NCBI RefSeq assembly: GCF_014648575.1 | Contig: NZ_BMRJ01000002.1 | Span: 499,697-563,696 of the forward strand | Source: Agromyces mediolanus | GTDB taxonomy: Bacteria; Actinomycetota; Actinomycetes; Actinomycetales; Microbacteriaceae | Length of the DNA stretch: 64,000 nucleotides | Reading direction: 5' to 3' | Shown: positions 9,317 to 18,345 of the stretch, piece after piece | Numbering within the stretch: the stretch's first letter is position 1 | How the letters are laid out: every line of letters starts with the position of its first letter | Program-made: the position numbers and the translations under genes | The notes under the pieces: model-generated | Told to the model about the DNA's origin: nothing | What the model saw: only the letters and a program-made list of their open reading frames with translations | Database searches by the model: none

Positions 9317-10128
9317 GCCGCCGCCTCCGTCTCGTCGAGGGGTGCGAGGAAGTCGGCGCGCACCTCGCCGAGCCCGTCGAGCCGGGCGTGGAAGACGCCC
9401 GGCGTCGCGGCGACCATGGGGCCGAGCGCGCCGGACAGCACGATCTCGCCCGCGCGCAGCGGCCGGCCGTGCCGGGCGACCGCCCGCGCGAGCCAGGCCA
9501 CGGCGATCACCGGGCTGCCGAGGCAGGCGCTGCCCGCGCCCGTCGAGACGGGGTCGCCGTCGACGTCGAGCCGCATCCCGGCCGCCGCGAGGTCGAGCCC
9601 GTCGAGCTTGCGGGGCACGGTGCCGAGCACGACCGCCCCGCTCGAGGCGTTGTCGGCGATCGTGTCGGCGATGCGGATGCTCCAGTCGGCGATGCGCGAG
9701 TCGACGACCTCGATCGCGGGCAGCACGAACTCGGTGGCCCGCAGCACGTCGGCGACGTGCGTCGTGGGGGAGTCGAGGTCGCGGCCGAGCACGAAGGCGA
9801 CCTCGGCCTCGACCCGCGGCTGCAGGAAGCGGTCGAGCGGCATCGGCTCGCGGTCGGCGACGACCATGTCGTCGAGGAGCACGCCGTAGTCGGGGGAGTG
9901 CACGCCGAACTGGGCCTGCACGGCCGGCGAGGTCAGGCCGATCTTGCGGCCGACGAGCCGCCGGCCCTCCGCGATCCGCCGCTCGATGCCGAGCGATTGC
10001 ACGGCGTACGCGGCATCCTGGTCCTCCGCGCCGATGAGCTCGCGCACGGGCGCGCACGCCGTGCGCGACGCGGCCGCCTCGCGCAGCCGCGCGTCGGCCG
10101 CGCGGATCGCCTCGTCCGTCGCGCTCAC
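9313..10128 (-). CDS. mhpD: 2-oxopent-4-enoate hydratase
   Basis: A 271-residue hydratase of the MhpD/DmpE branch that adds water to 2-oxopent-4-enoate to give 4-hydroxy-2-oxovalerate. Motifs are [34 protein letters not shown] and a C-terminal SGALGPMV. It is a paralogue of the decarboxylase at 6478. The GTG start at 10128 overlaps the dehydrogenase stop as GTGA; no better start lies downstream before the conserved region. Confidence 0.9.
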   Translation of the reverse strand: MSATDEAIRAADARLREAAASRTACAPVRELIGAEDQDAAYAVQSLGIERRIAEGRRLVGRKIGLTSPAVQAQFGVHSPDYGVLLDDMVVADREPMPLDRFLQPRVEAEVAFVLGRDLDSPTTHVADVLRATEFVLPAIEVVDSRIADWSIRIADTIADNASSGAVVLGTVPRKLDGLDLAAAGMRLDVDGDPVSTGAGSACLGSPVIAVAWLARAVARHGRPLRAGEIVLSGALGPMVAATPGVFHARLDGLGEVRADFLAPLDETEAAA

Positions 10129-11636
10129 AGCTGCACGCACACGTTCGTCGGCTCGGTGTAGAACTCGAGCGAGTGGTGGCCGCCCTCGCGGCCGATGCCG
10201 GAGAGGCCGACGCCGCCGAAGGGGCTGCGGAGGTCGCGCAGGTACCAGGTGTTCACCCAGGACATGCCGACCCGCATGCGCTGCGCCACCCGGTGGCCGC
10301 GGGCGAGGTCGCTCGTCCAGGTGACGGCGGCGAGCCCGTAGTCGGTGTCGTTCGCGAGCGCGATCGCCTGCTCCTCGGTGTCGAAGGGGATGAGCGCCGC
10401 CGCCGGTCCGAAGATCTCCTCGCGCACGGTGCGGTGCGAGTGGTCGAGCCCGGTCCAGAGGGTCGGCTCGATCCACGCGCCGCCGTCGAGCTCCGCGCCG
10501 AGCGACGGGACGCCGCCGCCGGCGAGCACCGTCGCGCCCTCCTCGAGCGCGAGCTCGAAGTAGGAACGCACCTTCTCGCGGTGCGCCTGCGAGATGAGCG
10601 GCCCGGTCGTCGTCGCCGGGTCCTCCGGGCGGCCGAGCCGCAGCCGGCGGGACTGCTCGGCGAGGCCCGCGGCCACCTCGTCGAACACGGCGCGCTCGAC
10701 GTAGATGCGCTCGGTGCAGAGGCAGACCTGGCCCGTGTTCAGGTACGTGGAGCGGGCGAGGCCCGCGATCGCGTGGTCGAGGTCGGCGTCGGCGAAGACG
10801 ACCGCCGCGTTCTTGCCGCCGAGCTCGAAGGAGACGGGGCGCACCCGCGGGGCGACGGCCCGCATGATCGCCGAGCCCGTCGAGGACTCGCCGGTGAAGG
10901 TCACGCCGTCGATGCCGGGATGCCGGGTCAGCGCCTCGCCCGCCGAGCCCGCGCCGAAGCCGTGCACGACGTTCACGACGCCGGCGGGCACGCCCGCCTC
11001 GACGAGGATCTCGGCGAGGAGCGTGGCCGAGGACGGCGTCTCCTCCGAGGGCTTCACGACGACGGCGTTGCCGGTCGCGAGGGCGGGGGCGAGCTTCCAG
11101 GTGAGCAGCAGCAGCGGCAGGTTCCACGGCACGATCACGGCGACGACGCCGAGGGGCTTGCGCACCGCGTAGTTCAGGGCGCTGCGGCCGTCGGGCAGCT
11201 CGGTGAGGTACGAGTCGAGGCCCGCGGCCGAGACGGTGTCGGCGAAGGAGCGGAAGTTCGCGGCGGCCCGGGCGACGTCGAGCTCGCGGGCGAGGGTCTC
11301 CGGCTTGCCGGTGTCGCCCACCTCGGTCGCGACGAGCTCCTCGGCGCGGCGGTCGATGACGTCGGCGACGCGGCGGAGGAGGCGGGCGCGCTCGGCGACC
11401 GACATCCGCCCCCAGGGGCCGTCGAGCGCGGCGCGCGCCGCGGCGACCGCGCGGTCGACCTGCTCGGCGCCGGCCTCGTGCACGAGCGCGATGCGGCTGC
11501 CGTCCACCGGGTCGAACTTGTCGAAGCCCGCCACGCCGTCGACCGGCACGCCGCCGATGAAGTTGCGGATCGTGCGCGGCGCGGGCCCCGCCTCGGGGGT
11601 CGCGGCGGTCGGCAGCGACGTCGTCTGAGCTGGCAT
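10125..11636 (-). CDS. nbaE: 2-aminomuconate-6-semialdehyde dehydrogenase
   Basis: An aldehyde dehydrogenase superfamily member of 503 residues, first gene of the minus-strand operon. It should oxidise 2-aminomuconate semialdehyde to 2-aminomuconate with [15 protein letters not shown] carries the general-base Glu and [15 protein letters not shown] the nucleophile Cys305. The C-terminal [17 protein letters not shown] block is typical of hydroxy/aminomuconic semialdehyde dehydrogenases. The function comes from the operon as much as from sequence. It diverges from a LysR gene across an 82-base gap, so that LysR protein is its likely regulator. Confidence 0.9.
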   Translation of the reverse strand: MPAQTTSLPTAATPEAGPAPRTIRNFIGGVPVDGVAGFDKFDPVDGSRIALVHEAGAEQVDRAVAAARAALDGPWGRMSVAERARLLRRVADVIDRRAEELVATEVGDTGKPETLARELDVARAAANFRSFADTVSAAGLDSYLTELPDGRSALNYAVRKPLGVVAVIVPWNLPLLLLTWKLAPALATGNAVVVKPSEETPSSATLLAEILVEAGVPAGVVNVVHGFGAGSAGEALTRHPGIDGVTFTGESSTGSAIMRAVAPRVRPVSFELGGKNAAVVFADADLDHAIAGLARSTYLNTGQVCLCTERIYVERAVFDEVAAGLAEQSRRLRLGRPEDPATTTGPLISQAHREKVRSYFELALEEGATVLAGGGVPSLGAELDGGAWIEPTLWTGLDHSHRTVREEIFGPAAALIPFDTEEQAIALANDTDYGLAAVTWTSDLARGHRVAQRMRVGMSWVNTWYLRDLRSPFGGVGLSGIGREGGHHSLEFYTEPTNVCVQL

Positions 11637-11705
11637 GGCCTCAGGCTAGGAAGGACCAGGGATGCCGACAAATACTCTCTTGCTGCGCTGCCATGCCCAT
11701 CCGGC

Positions 11706-11711
11706 TATAGT
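11706..11711 (+). promoter_or_regulatory. -10 element TATAGT of the LysR gene
   Basis: TATAGT ends seven bases before the ATG at 11719 and no Shine-Dalgarno is present, so the transcript is probably leaderless. The 82-base gap also has to hold the nbaE promoter and the LysR site; I saw no clear T-N11-A dyad. Confidence 0.55.
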
Positions 11712-11718
11712 TCCCCGC

Positions 11719-12684
11719 ATGGTCACCGATCGACTCCTGGACGGCCGGCTGAAGATCCGGCATCTCGTGCTCGTCACCGCCATCGCCGACGAGGGCACGC
11801 TCGTCCGCGCGGCCGAGTCGCTGCACATCACCCAGCCCGTCGTCACCCGCGGCCTCCGCGAGGTCGAGGAGGTGCTCGCCGCCCCGCTGTTCGAGCGCCT
11901 GCCGCGCGGCGTCACCCCGACGCCCTACGGGCAGGCCTTCATCGAACGGGCGCGCTCGGTGCTCGCCGAGCTCCGCGCCGCGGGCGAGGAGGTGCGCCTG
12001 CTGCGCGCCGGCCAGCTCGGCACCGTGACGGTCGGCACCCACCTCGCCGGCTCGAACCTCCTGCTGCCGCGCGCGATCGCCGGGCTCAAGGCGGAGCATC
12101 CGAAGCTCACCGTCGTCGTGCGGGAGGGCACGCCCGACGCGCTGCAGCAGTGGCTGCTCGCGGGCGACCTCGACCTCACCGTGGGCCGGCTCTCACCGAC
12201 GGTGCCCGTGCGGCTCGAGCAGGAGCGGCTGCACCAGGAGCCCATCCGGCTCGTGGCGCGGGCGGGCCATCCGGTGCACGGCGGCCGCGGCACCGCGCTC
12301 GCCGAGCTGCTCGCCTACCCGTGGATCTTCCCCGTCGCGCAGACCGCGCTCCGGGCCGAGCTCGAGGCGGTGTTCTTCCAGGAGGGGCTGCCGCTGCCGG
12401 CCGATCGCGTGGAGTGCACCTCGATGCTGACGCTGCGCAACCTCCTCGTCTCGACCGACGTCATCGCCGCGCTGCCGATGTTCATCGCGGTCGACGACCG
12501 GGAGCTGCGCATCCTGCCGACGGCGCTGAGCTCCATCCGGCGCTCGGTGGGCGTCACGCTGCCGAAGGACCGCGCCCCGTCACCGGCCGCGGCCGCGCTG
12601 CTCGGGCACCTCCGCGAGGAGGGCGCGAAGCTCGCCGAGCTCGAGGAGGCGTTCGCGCGGGGCGAGGCCGGGCCGCGCGGCTGA
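11719..12684 (+). CDS. LysR family transcriptional regulator
   Basis: A 321-residue LysR-type regulator. The winged helix is at residues 10-70 (LVLVTAIADEGTLVRAAESL, then ITQPVVTRGLREVEE) and the periplasmic-binding-like effector domain follows (TVTVGTHLAGSNLLLPRAI). The ATG at 11719 is preferred to in-frame codons back to 11662, since those would lie in the divergent promoter. It faces the 3-hydroxyanthranilate operon, the classic layout for a LysR activator of an aromatic pathway; a pathway intermediate would be the expected effector. Regulation of the 12805 operon downstream is an alternative. Confidence 0.9.
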   Translation: MVTDRLLDGRLKIRHLVLVTAIADEGTLVRAAESLHITQPVVTRGLREVEEVLAAPLFERLPRGVTPTPYGQAFIERARSVLAELRAAGEEVRLLRAGQLGTVTVGTHLAGSNLLLPRAIAGLKAEHPKLTVVVREGTPDALQQWLLAGDLDLTVGRLSPTVPVRLEQERLHQEPIRLVARAGHPVHGGRGTALAELLAYPWIFPVAQTALRAELEAVFFQEGLPLPADRVECTSMLTLRNLLVSTDVIAALPMFIAVDDRELRILPTALSSIRRSVGVTLPKDRAPSPAAAALLGHLREEGAKLAELEEAFARGEAGPRG

Positions 12685-12804
12685 TATGCCCTCCCGGTCA
12701 TAGCTCGAAGCCGAAAGGATATTGGACAGCATCGCTCGGGCTGGCGACGCTGAAGGGGACGGCGCATCGAGGCGCCGCAGTTCCCAGCCGATTCTGGAGG
12801 CGAC

Positions 12805-14412
12805 ATGGCCGGCTCTCCCTACGTTCCCGACGCGAAGAAGTACCGCCCGGAGGATTTCCAGCGCGTCCCGGGCGAACCGGCCGATCCCGACCCCGCCAGC
12901 TGGGGCATGCAGCCCGACGGCACCTTCCTGCCGCCGGCGCACACGCCCTCGGTGCCGCGCGACGTGTTCGTCGACTGGCCCGGCCAGCTCGACTACCGCG
13001 ACCCCGAGGCCTACGCGCTCAACGCCACCGCGGAGGCGTTCTACCCGATCGTCGTGAACACGAGCCACTCCTGGCAGTGCATCTACGACTGGGACGGCGT
13101 CCGCTACATGCTGCACTACGGCGGCGGCAACCACTGGAAGCTCTACGACATCACCGACCCGCGCAACCTCACGATCGTCGACGAGGAGCAGTGGGGCTGG
13201 GGCGACCCCCGCCCGCAGTTCGGCGCGACCACCGTGCAGTGGAACGAGCGGCTCGGCAAGTACCTGGCGATCCAGGCGAGCGAGACGCCCCGCTACTTCC
13301 TCAAGGGCCGCGTCGCCAACAAGTGGATCGACGACACCGTCGAGGGCCAGCTGAAGGAGTGGGAGGGCCTGCGCGGCTTCCGCACCTTCGAGATGCACGG
13401 GCCGAGCCCGCGCGACTGGACCATCATCAACGAGACCTCCACCGACCCGAACCACGGGCCCGACGAGATCCAGGAGGGCAACGGCGTCCTCGACCTCCCG
13501 GTCTACTACGGCGAGAAGTACCTCTTCGTGGCGACCGCGCCCGACAACACCTTCACCAACCAGCCGTACAAGACCACCCTCTGGGCCGCGGGTCACGCCG
13601 CCTACGACGTGAGCGACCCGGCGAAGCCCGAACTGCTCTCCACCTGGTGGGTGCCGGGCACGCGCGCCGGCGAGGAGGACGACTCCGAGTACCTCGCGAA
13701 CAACGAGCGCTGGAACAACAAGACCTCGTGGTTCGGCTCGCGCATGGGCATCTTCCTGCCCCGCTCGGTCGAGTCGGGCTGGAAGTACGGCTACGCCGCC
13801 CAGGGCGGTCAGGGCTTCTTCGTGCTCGACGTCTCCGACCCGTCGAACATCCACCACGTCGGCTGGTGCGAGCTCCCGTCGAGCGTCGCCGGCACCGAGG
13901 GCGACAACGTCGACACCACGCAGGTCGAGGAGACCGGCTACGTCTACGTCTCGGGCTACCCGATGAACACCGACTGCTACGAGCCGGCCAAGGAGATCTA
14001 CCAGATCGACGTCAGCGACCCGACGAACCCCCGGCTCGTGCGCACGCTGCCCCGCCCGGTGCCGCCCGCCGAGGCGAAGTTCACCGACTGGGCGCAGCGG
14101 CGCGGCTCCTTCGGGCCGAAGCGCTCGGGCTACTTCACGAACACGGGCACGCCGCACGGCGGCGTGATCCCCTACGCCTTCTACGCCGCGGGCCTGCAGA
14201 TCTTCGACGTGCGCGACCCGGAGGACCCGAAGGTCGGCGCCTACTTCGTGCCGCCGATGGGCCTGAAGGACGACGACGACCTCGCGGCGCCCGTGCACGG
14301 CGTGTTCGTCGAGTGGGACCGCAACCTCATCTGGCTGTTCGCGAACCATGGCATCTACGCGGTGTCGACGCCGCTGCTCGGCGAGCCGGTGGTGGGGCTG
14401 CCGCCCGCCTGA
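12805..14412 (+). CDS. LVIVD-repeat beta-propeller-like protein, function unknown
   Basis: A 535-residue protein with no signal peptide. It carries several LVIVD-type blade motifs of the form YDITDP, YDVSDPAKPELL, LDVSDPSNIHHV, IDVSDPTNPRLV and FDVRDPEDPKVG, which suggest a beta-propeller. Conserved-looking histidines (NTSHSW, TPHGGV, VHGVFVEW, FANHGIY) and three cysteines could bind metal, but I cannot assign a reaction. GGAGGCGAC precedes the ATG. It leads an operon with a SnoaL-like protein, a double-DUF427 protein and an ABC importer, so it probably acts on the imported compound. Confidence 0.75.
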   Translation: MAGSPYVPDAKKYRPEDFQRVPGEPADPDPASWGMQPDGTFLPPAHTPSVPRDVFVDWPGQLDYRDPEAYALNATAEAFYPIVVNTSHSWQCIYDWDGVRYMLHYGGGNHWKLYDITDPRNLTIVDEEQWGWGDPRPQFGATTVQWNERLGKYLAIQASETPRYFLKGRVANKWIDDTVEGQLKEWEGLRGFRTFEMHGPSPRDWTIINETSTDPNHGPDEIQEGNGVLDLPVYYGEKYLFVATAPDNTFTNQPYKTTLWAAGHAAYDVSDPAKPELLSTWWVPGTRAGEEDDSEYLANNERWNNKTSWFGSRMGIFLPRSVESGWKYGYAAQGGQGFFVLDVSDPSNIHHVGWCELPSSVAGTEGDNVDTTQVEETGYVYVSGYPMNTDCYEPAKEIYQIDVSDPTNPRLVRTLPRPVPPAEAKFTDWAQRRGSFGPKRSGYFTNTGTPHGGVIPYAFYAAGLQIFDVRDPEDPKVGAYFVPPMGLKDDDDLAAPVHGVFVEWDRNLIWLFANHGIYAVSTPLLGEPVVGLPPA

Positions 14413-14463
14413 GCGGCGCGCCGCCGCGGCCGCTCGGCCCGGAGGTGGTTCGCTGTCCAGCAT

Positions 14464-14480
14464 TCCGATCGCAGATCGGA
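14464..14480 (+). other. intercistronic hairpin
   Basis: TCCGATC, three bases, then GATCGGA form a perfect 7-bp stem in the 99-base gap between the LVIVD-repeat gene and the SnoaL-like gene. It may be an mRNA processing or stabilising hairpin, or an operator. An AT-rich stretch and AAGGAGG follow it. Confidence 0.4.
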
Positions 14481-14511
14481 TCCAGAATACAAAATCCGAA
14501 GGAGGGGCGTC

Positions 14512-15042
14512 ATGGACGACGTCGCAGCCCGCAACAAGGAGATCGCCCTCGAGGTCTGGGGCAACGACCTCGACTCGCACAAGACCTCGCCCGACGACCC
14601 CTCGTTCCGCGAGCACTTCGAGCGGTACTACACCGAGGACTACTGGAACCACGCCTCGCAGCCCGGCAAGGACCGCGGCTTCCAGAACGCGTACTACGTG
14701 CGCAAGGCGTTCCTCGAGCTGTTCACCGACCCGAACTTCGTGATCGACAAGGTCGCGGCCGACGGCGACCTCGTCTTCCTCGAGGGCGTGTTCACCGCGA
14801 AGCACACGGGCCTCACGCTCTACGGCGTCCCGGCGACGGGCGTCGAGGTGAGCCAGCCGCAGGTGCACATCCTGCGCTTCCGCGACTTCAAGATCAGCGA
14901 GCACTTCGTCGTGCGCGACGACTACGAGATGTACCGCCAGGTCGTCCCGCTCGACCAGGACGGCGGCATCCTGCGCTTCGTCGACACCGACAAGTACGAC
15001 GCCGAGCGCGAGGACGCCGCATCGGTGGAGGCCGGGAGATGA
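14512..15042 (+). CDS. SnoaL-like (NTF2 fold) protein
   Basis: A 176-residue cone-shaped NTF2/SnoaL-fold protein: RNKEIALEVW at the N-terminus, YYTEDYWNHASQPGKDRGF, VFLEGVFTAKHTG and a C-terminal VHILRFRDFKISEHFVVRDD. The Asp/His pattern is that of SnoaL-like cyclases and isomerases, which act on enolisable ketones. The substrate is unknown. GGAGG precedes the ATG, and its stop overlaps the DUF427 gene as ATGA. The tail past residue 145 is acidic and probably disordered. Confidence 0.78.
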   Translation: MDDVAARNKEIALEVWGNDLDSHKTSPDDPSFREHFERYYTEDYWNHASQPGKDRGFQNAYYVRKAFLELFTDPNFVIDKVAADGDLVFLEGVFTAKHTGLTLYGVPATGVEVSQPQVHILRFRDFKISEHFVVRDDYEMYRQVVPLDQDGGILRFVDTDKYDAEREDAASVEAGR

Positions 15043-15890
15043 CCGTCTCCGACTTCCAGATCGAGGACAAGCTCATCGAGCGCGAGCTCGACCCGAGCTA
15101 CCACGAGTTCTCCGTCGAGCCGACGGGCCGGCAGGTGACCGTCGTGCTCGGCGGCGTGGTCGTCGCGCGCAGCCGGCGGGTCGCGCTCCTGCACGAGTCG
15201 AAGCACATGCCCGTCTACTACTTCCCGGTCGAGGACGTGCGGATGGATCTGCTGAGCCCGTCCGGCCGCACGAAGGACACGCCGATCAAGGGGGTCGCCC
15301 GCTACCTCGACGTCGACACCGGCACGAAGCGGGTGGCCGACGGCGCGTGGATCCACGAGGCGCCGACCTCGCCCGCGGCCGAGCTGCTGCGCGGCATGGT
15401 CGCCTTCTACTGGGCGAAGATGGACCGCTGGTTCGAGGAGGACGACGAGGTCTACAAGCACCCGCGCGACCCGTACCACCGGGTGGACGTGCTGAACTCC
15501 TCCCGCCACGTGCAGATCGTCGTGCTCGGGGAGGTCGTCGCCGAGTCGCGCCGCCCGAGGCTGCTCTTCGAGACGCGCCTGCCCACCCGGTACTACCTGC
15601 CCTGGGCCGATGTGCGCTCGGAGCTCCTCGTGCCGTCCACGACCCGCTCGACCTGCCCCTACAAGGGCGACGCCGAGTACTGGTCGGTGCAGATCGGCGA
15701 CCAGCTCGTGAAGGACCTCGCCTGGTCGTACCGCCATCCCATCGCCGAGTGCCCGAAGATCGAGAACCTCGTCTGCTTCTACGACGAGCAGGTGGACGCC
15801 GTCATCGTCGACGGCGTCGAGCAGGAGCGGCCGCGCACCGCCTGGTCGAAGGCCAGGGCCGTGCGCACCGTCGCCCCCACGGAGAGCTGA
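15039..15890 (+). CDS. tandem DUF427 domain protein
   Basis: A 283-residue protein made of two DUF427 domains, at about residues 20-115 and 155-250. Each has the pattern of a beta strand with G.VVA.SRR, an L.E...P..YY.P..DVR block and a later KG.A.YW/L element. DUF427 domains are small beta-barrels of unknown function. The ATG at 15039 overlaps the preceding stop and the next gene begins seven bases after its own stop. The link to an ABC importer here suggests a cytoplasmic role with the transported compound, but the sequence alone gives no reaction. Confidence 0.8.
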   Translation: MTVSDFQIEDKLIERELDPSYHEFSVEPTGRQVTVVLGGVVVARSRRVALLHESKHMPVYYFPVEDVRMDLLSPSGRTKDTPIKGVARYLDVDTGTKRVADGAWIHEAPTSPAAELLRGMVAFYWAKMDRWFEEDDEVYKHPRDPYHRVDVLNSSRHVQIVVLGEVVAESRRPRLLFETRLPTRYYLPWADVRSELLVPSTTRSTCPYKGDAEYWSVQIGDQLVKDLAWSYRHPIAECPKIENLVCFYDEQVDAVIVDGVEQERPRTAWSKARAVRTVAPTES

Positions 15891-15897
15891 GACCCGC

Positions 15898-17052
15898 ATG
15901 ACCACCCAGACCACGGACGCGCAGCGCGGCGGGGGACTCCTCGTCGTCGAGAACCTGCAGAAGCACTACGAGCTCGACGGCGCCGAGGTGCCCGTCGTGA
16001 AGGGCGTCGACTTCACGATCGAGCCCGGCACCTTCTACTCCCTGCTCGGCCCCTCCGGCTGCGGCAAGACGACCACGCTCCGCTGCGTCGCCGGCCTCGA
16101 GACGAGCAACGGGGGCAGCATCCGCCTCGACGGCGACGTGCTGTCGACGGGCGACCGCCACGTGCCGCCGAACAAGCGCGACGTCGGCATGGTCTTCCAG
16201 AACTACGCGATCTGGCCGCACATGACCGTGTTCCAGAACGCGGTCTTCCCGCTCCAGGTCTCCGGCGGCCGGCTGCCCAAGGCGCAGGCCAGGAAGCGCG
16301 CCATGGAGGCGCTCGAGCTCGTGCAGCTCGACCACCTCGCCGAGCGGCCCGCGACCGCCCTCTCCGGCGGCCAGCAGCAGCGGCTCGCGCTCGCCCGTGC
16401 GCTCGCGCACCGCCCACGGCTGCTGCTCCTCGACGAGCCGCTGTCGAATCTCGACGCGAAGCTGCGCGACACCATGCGCACCGAGCTGCGGAGTCTGCAG
16501 CGCAGCCTCGGCATCAGCGCCCTCTACGTCACGCACGACCAGTCCGAGGCGCTCTCGATGTCCGACCGCGTCGCCGTCATGAACGGCGGGCGGATCGTGC
16601 AGGAGGCCTCGCCGCGCGAGCTCTACGACCGCCCGGCTGACCGCTTCGTGGCGGACTTCGTCGGCCGGGTGAACATGATCCCCGCGGTCGTCCGCGACCG
16701 CGACGAGCACGGCGACGCCGTGGTCGAGGCCTTCGGCACGCGGATGGTGACGCCCTGCCCGGGCGGCGTCGTCCGCGGCGAGGAGGTCACGATCACCTTC
16801 CGGCCCGAGAGCATCCGCTGGCACGAGACCGCGCCGGCGGACCGGCCGAACGTGCTGCCGGCTCGGGTCGTCCGCGTCGAGTTCCTCGGCGAGATCGTCG
16901 AGTACGAGGCCGAGGTCCTGCACGGCGGCACCACGGTCGGCCGGCTCACCGCGCGCGGCGCCCCCATGGCGTCGCCCCGCGAGGGCGCCGAGGTCTTCCT
17001 CGAGCTCGCCCCGCACGCCTGCCGCGTGCTTGTCGACGATCCCGTCGGCTGA
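15898..17052 (+). CDS. ABC importer ATP-binding protein (PotA/FbpC type)
   Basis: A 384-residue ATPase for a binding-protein-dependent importer. It has Walker A GPSGCGKTTT near residue 50, the Q-loop MVFQNYAIWPHMTV, signature LSGGQQQR, Walker B LLLLDEPLSNLDAK and H-loop YVTHDQSEA, then a C-terminal TOBE-like domain. This layout is shared by spermidine/putrescine, iron(III), thiamine and phosphonate importers. It is followed by the lipoprotein and permease genes and preceded by DUF427, all in one direction. Confidence 0.92.
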   Translation: MTTQTTDAQRGGGLLVVENLQKHYELDGAEVPVVKGVDFTIEPGTFYSLLGPSGCGKTTTLRCVAGLETSNGGSIRLDGDVLSTGDRHVPPNKRDVGMVFQNYAIWPHMTVFQNAVFPLQVSGGRLPKAQARKRAMEALELVQLDHLAERPATALSGGQQQRLALARALAHRPRLLLLDEPLSNLDAKLRDTMRTELRSLQRSLGISALYVTHDQSEALSMSDRVAVMNGGRIVQEASPRELYDRPADRFVADFVGRVNMIPAVVRDRDEHGDAVVEAFGTRMVTPCPGGVVRGEEVTITFRPESIRWHETAPADRPNVLPARVVRVEFLGEIVEYEAEVLHGGTTVGRLTARGAPMASPREGAEVFLELAPHACRVLVDDPVG

Positions 17053-17059
17053 GCGGCGC

Positions 17060-17165
17060 GGCATCCGTCCGGCCCCCGGCCCCCAGATCGCACCACCGCA
17101 CGACCAAGGCACCACCTGCACGACCGCACGACCAGCACCACTGAACCAGAACCCCCGATCCAGGT
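17060..17165 (+). other. C-rich, G-poor leader before the binding-protein gene
   Basis: The 123-base gap before the lipoprotein gene is rich in C and A and poor in G, with repeated CACGACC and CACCAC units and no stem. Such unstructured C-rich RNA resembles Rho-loading sites or translation leaders. I see no promoter in it. Confidence 0.3.
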
Positions 17166-17175
17166 CAGAGAGGAC

Positions 17176-18342
17176 ATGAGGATCATGCGCACACGGATGG
17201 GATACGTCGCAGTCGCGGCAGCAGGCATGCTGCTGCTGAGCTCCTGCGCCACCAGCAGCGGCGAGGCCGCGCCGACCGCGGCAGCCGGCGAGGGCGCGGA
17301 CATCGCGCCCTGCGAGGCCGTCGAGGTCGGCGCGATCACGCGCTGCGAGAACTTCTACGAGGACAACTGGCCCGAGATCGACCGGCAGCTCGACGCGCTC
17401 TACGAGCAGGCGAAGGAGACCGACGGCGGCCGCCTCGTCATCTGGGACTGGTACGAGCTCGGCCCCGAGGTCATCGCGGCGTTCAACGAGCGCTTCCCCG
17501 ACCTCACGATCGAGACCCGCGGCCTCACCTACAACCTGTCGTCCGCGATCATCTCGGCGAAGGCCACCGGCTCGCGGAACACCGACGTCGTCTCGGGCTC
17601 GATCACCTCGATGGCCGCGATGTACGACGAGGGCTTCTGGGAGAAGGTCGACTGGTCCTCGTTCGGCGTGCCGAAGGAGTACCTCGAGCTCGGCGCCCCC
17701 GAGCTGCTGCCCGACAGCATCAACGGTTCGCTCATGCAGGTGAACACCGACAAGATCGAGGCGCCCGACTCGCTCGACGGTCTCCTCGCCCCGGAGTACA
17801 CGGGCAAGGTCTCGGTCGCCGCGTACAACGCCGTCGTCTTCGCCGGCTACGGCAAGGCGCTCGGCGAGGACGCGATGGTCGACCTGATCGGCGAGCTGAA
17901 GTCGAGCGGCACGCTGTCGCTGCTCGAGGACCAGAACACCCCGCTGTCGAGCGGCGACGTGCCGATCGCGCTCAACCAGACGCTGTTCAACCCGAACCCG
18001 AGCCTCGCGGCGCAGCCCTTCGAGCACTCGGGCGTGTGGGCGCAGTTCTCCGGCGTGAACACCGACGCGAAGAACAAGCCCGGCGCCATGCTCTGGGTGC
18101 TCTGGAACGCCTACGATCCGGACTGGCTGAAGCTCCGGATGACGGACGAGCGCTTCGCCACCACGCAGGTGCCGTACGCCGGCCTCCCCTCCTCGCTCTT
18201 CGACGAGGCCACCGGTCTCATGAAGACGAACGCCGACGCACTGCTCACGGGCCTCGAGTCCGGCGCGGAGACGGAGACGCAGGACACCCGCGATGAGTGG
18301 AACGCGCTCATCAACGCCGCCGACGCCGCACTGAACGGCTGA
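17176..18342 (+). CDS. ABC importer substrate-binding lipoprotein
   Basis: A 388-residue extracellular solute-binding lipoprotein. The basic N-terminus, hydrophobic stretch and lipobox LLSSC put the lipidated residue at Cys24. The mature protein has two nearby cysteines (IAPCEAVEV, ITRCENFYE) that could pair. The body is a PotD/FbpA-like type II binding fold (RLVIWDWYELGPEVIAAFNE). Start 17176 is drawn; ATG 17185 is equally possible, as AGAGAGG is two bases from the first and eleven from the second. The ligand is unknown: the fold covers polyamines, iron and organic phosphonates. Confidence 0.88.
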   Translation: MRIMRTRMGYVAVAAAGMLLLSSCATSSGEAAPTAAAGEGADIAPCEAVEVGAITRCENFYEDNWPEIDRQLDALYEQAKETDGGRLVIWDWYELGPEVIAAFNERFPDLTIETRGLTYNLSSAIISAKATGSRNTDVVSGSITSMAAMYDEGFWEKVDWSSFGVPKEYLELGAPELLPDSINGSLMQVNTDKIEAPDSLDGLLAPEYTGKVSVAAYNAVVFAGYGKALGEDAMVDLIGELKSSGTLSLLEDQNTPLSSGDVPIALNQTLFNPNPSLAAQPFEHSGVWAQFSGVNTDAKNKPGAMLWVLWNAYDPDWLKLRMTDERFATTQVPYAGLPSSLFDEATGLMKTNADALLTGLESGAETETQDTRDEWNALINAADAALNG

Positions 18343-18345
18343 TCG

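Noticed and set aside
11637-11718. A LysR binding dyad in the nbaE/LysR gap
   Set aside because: I could not find a convincing T-N11-A palindrome; the only strong signal is the TATAGT -10.
10173-15890. A very long open frame on the plus strand spanning several genes
   Set aside because: At this GC stop codons are rare in unused frames. The translation is Arg/Gly/Ala-rich without domains, and it runs antisense to the hydratase and dehydrogenase genes; only its end, the DUF427 protein, is real.
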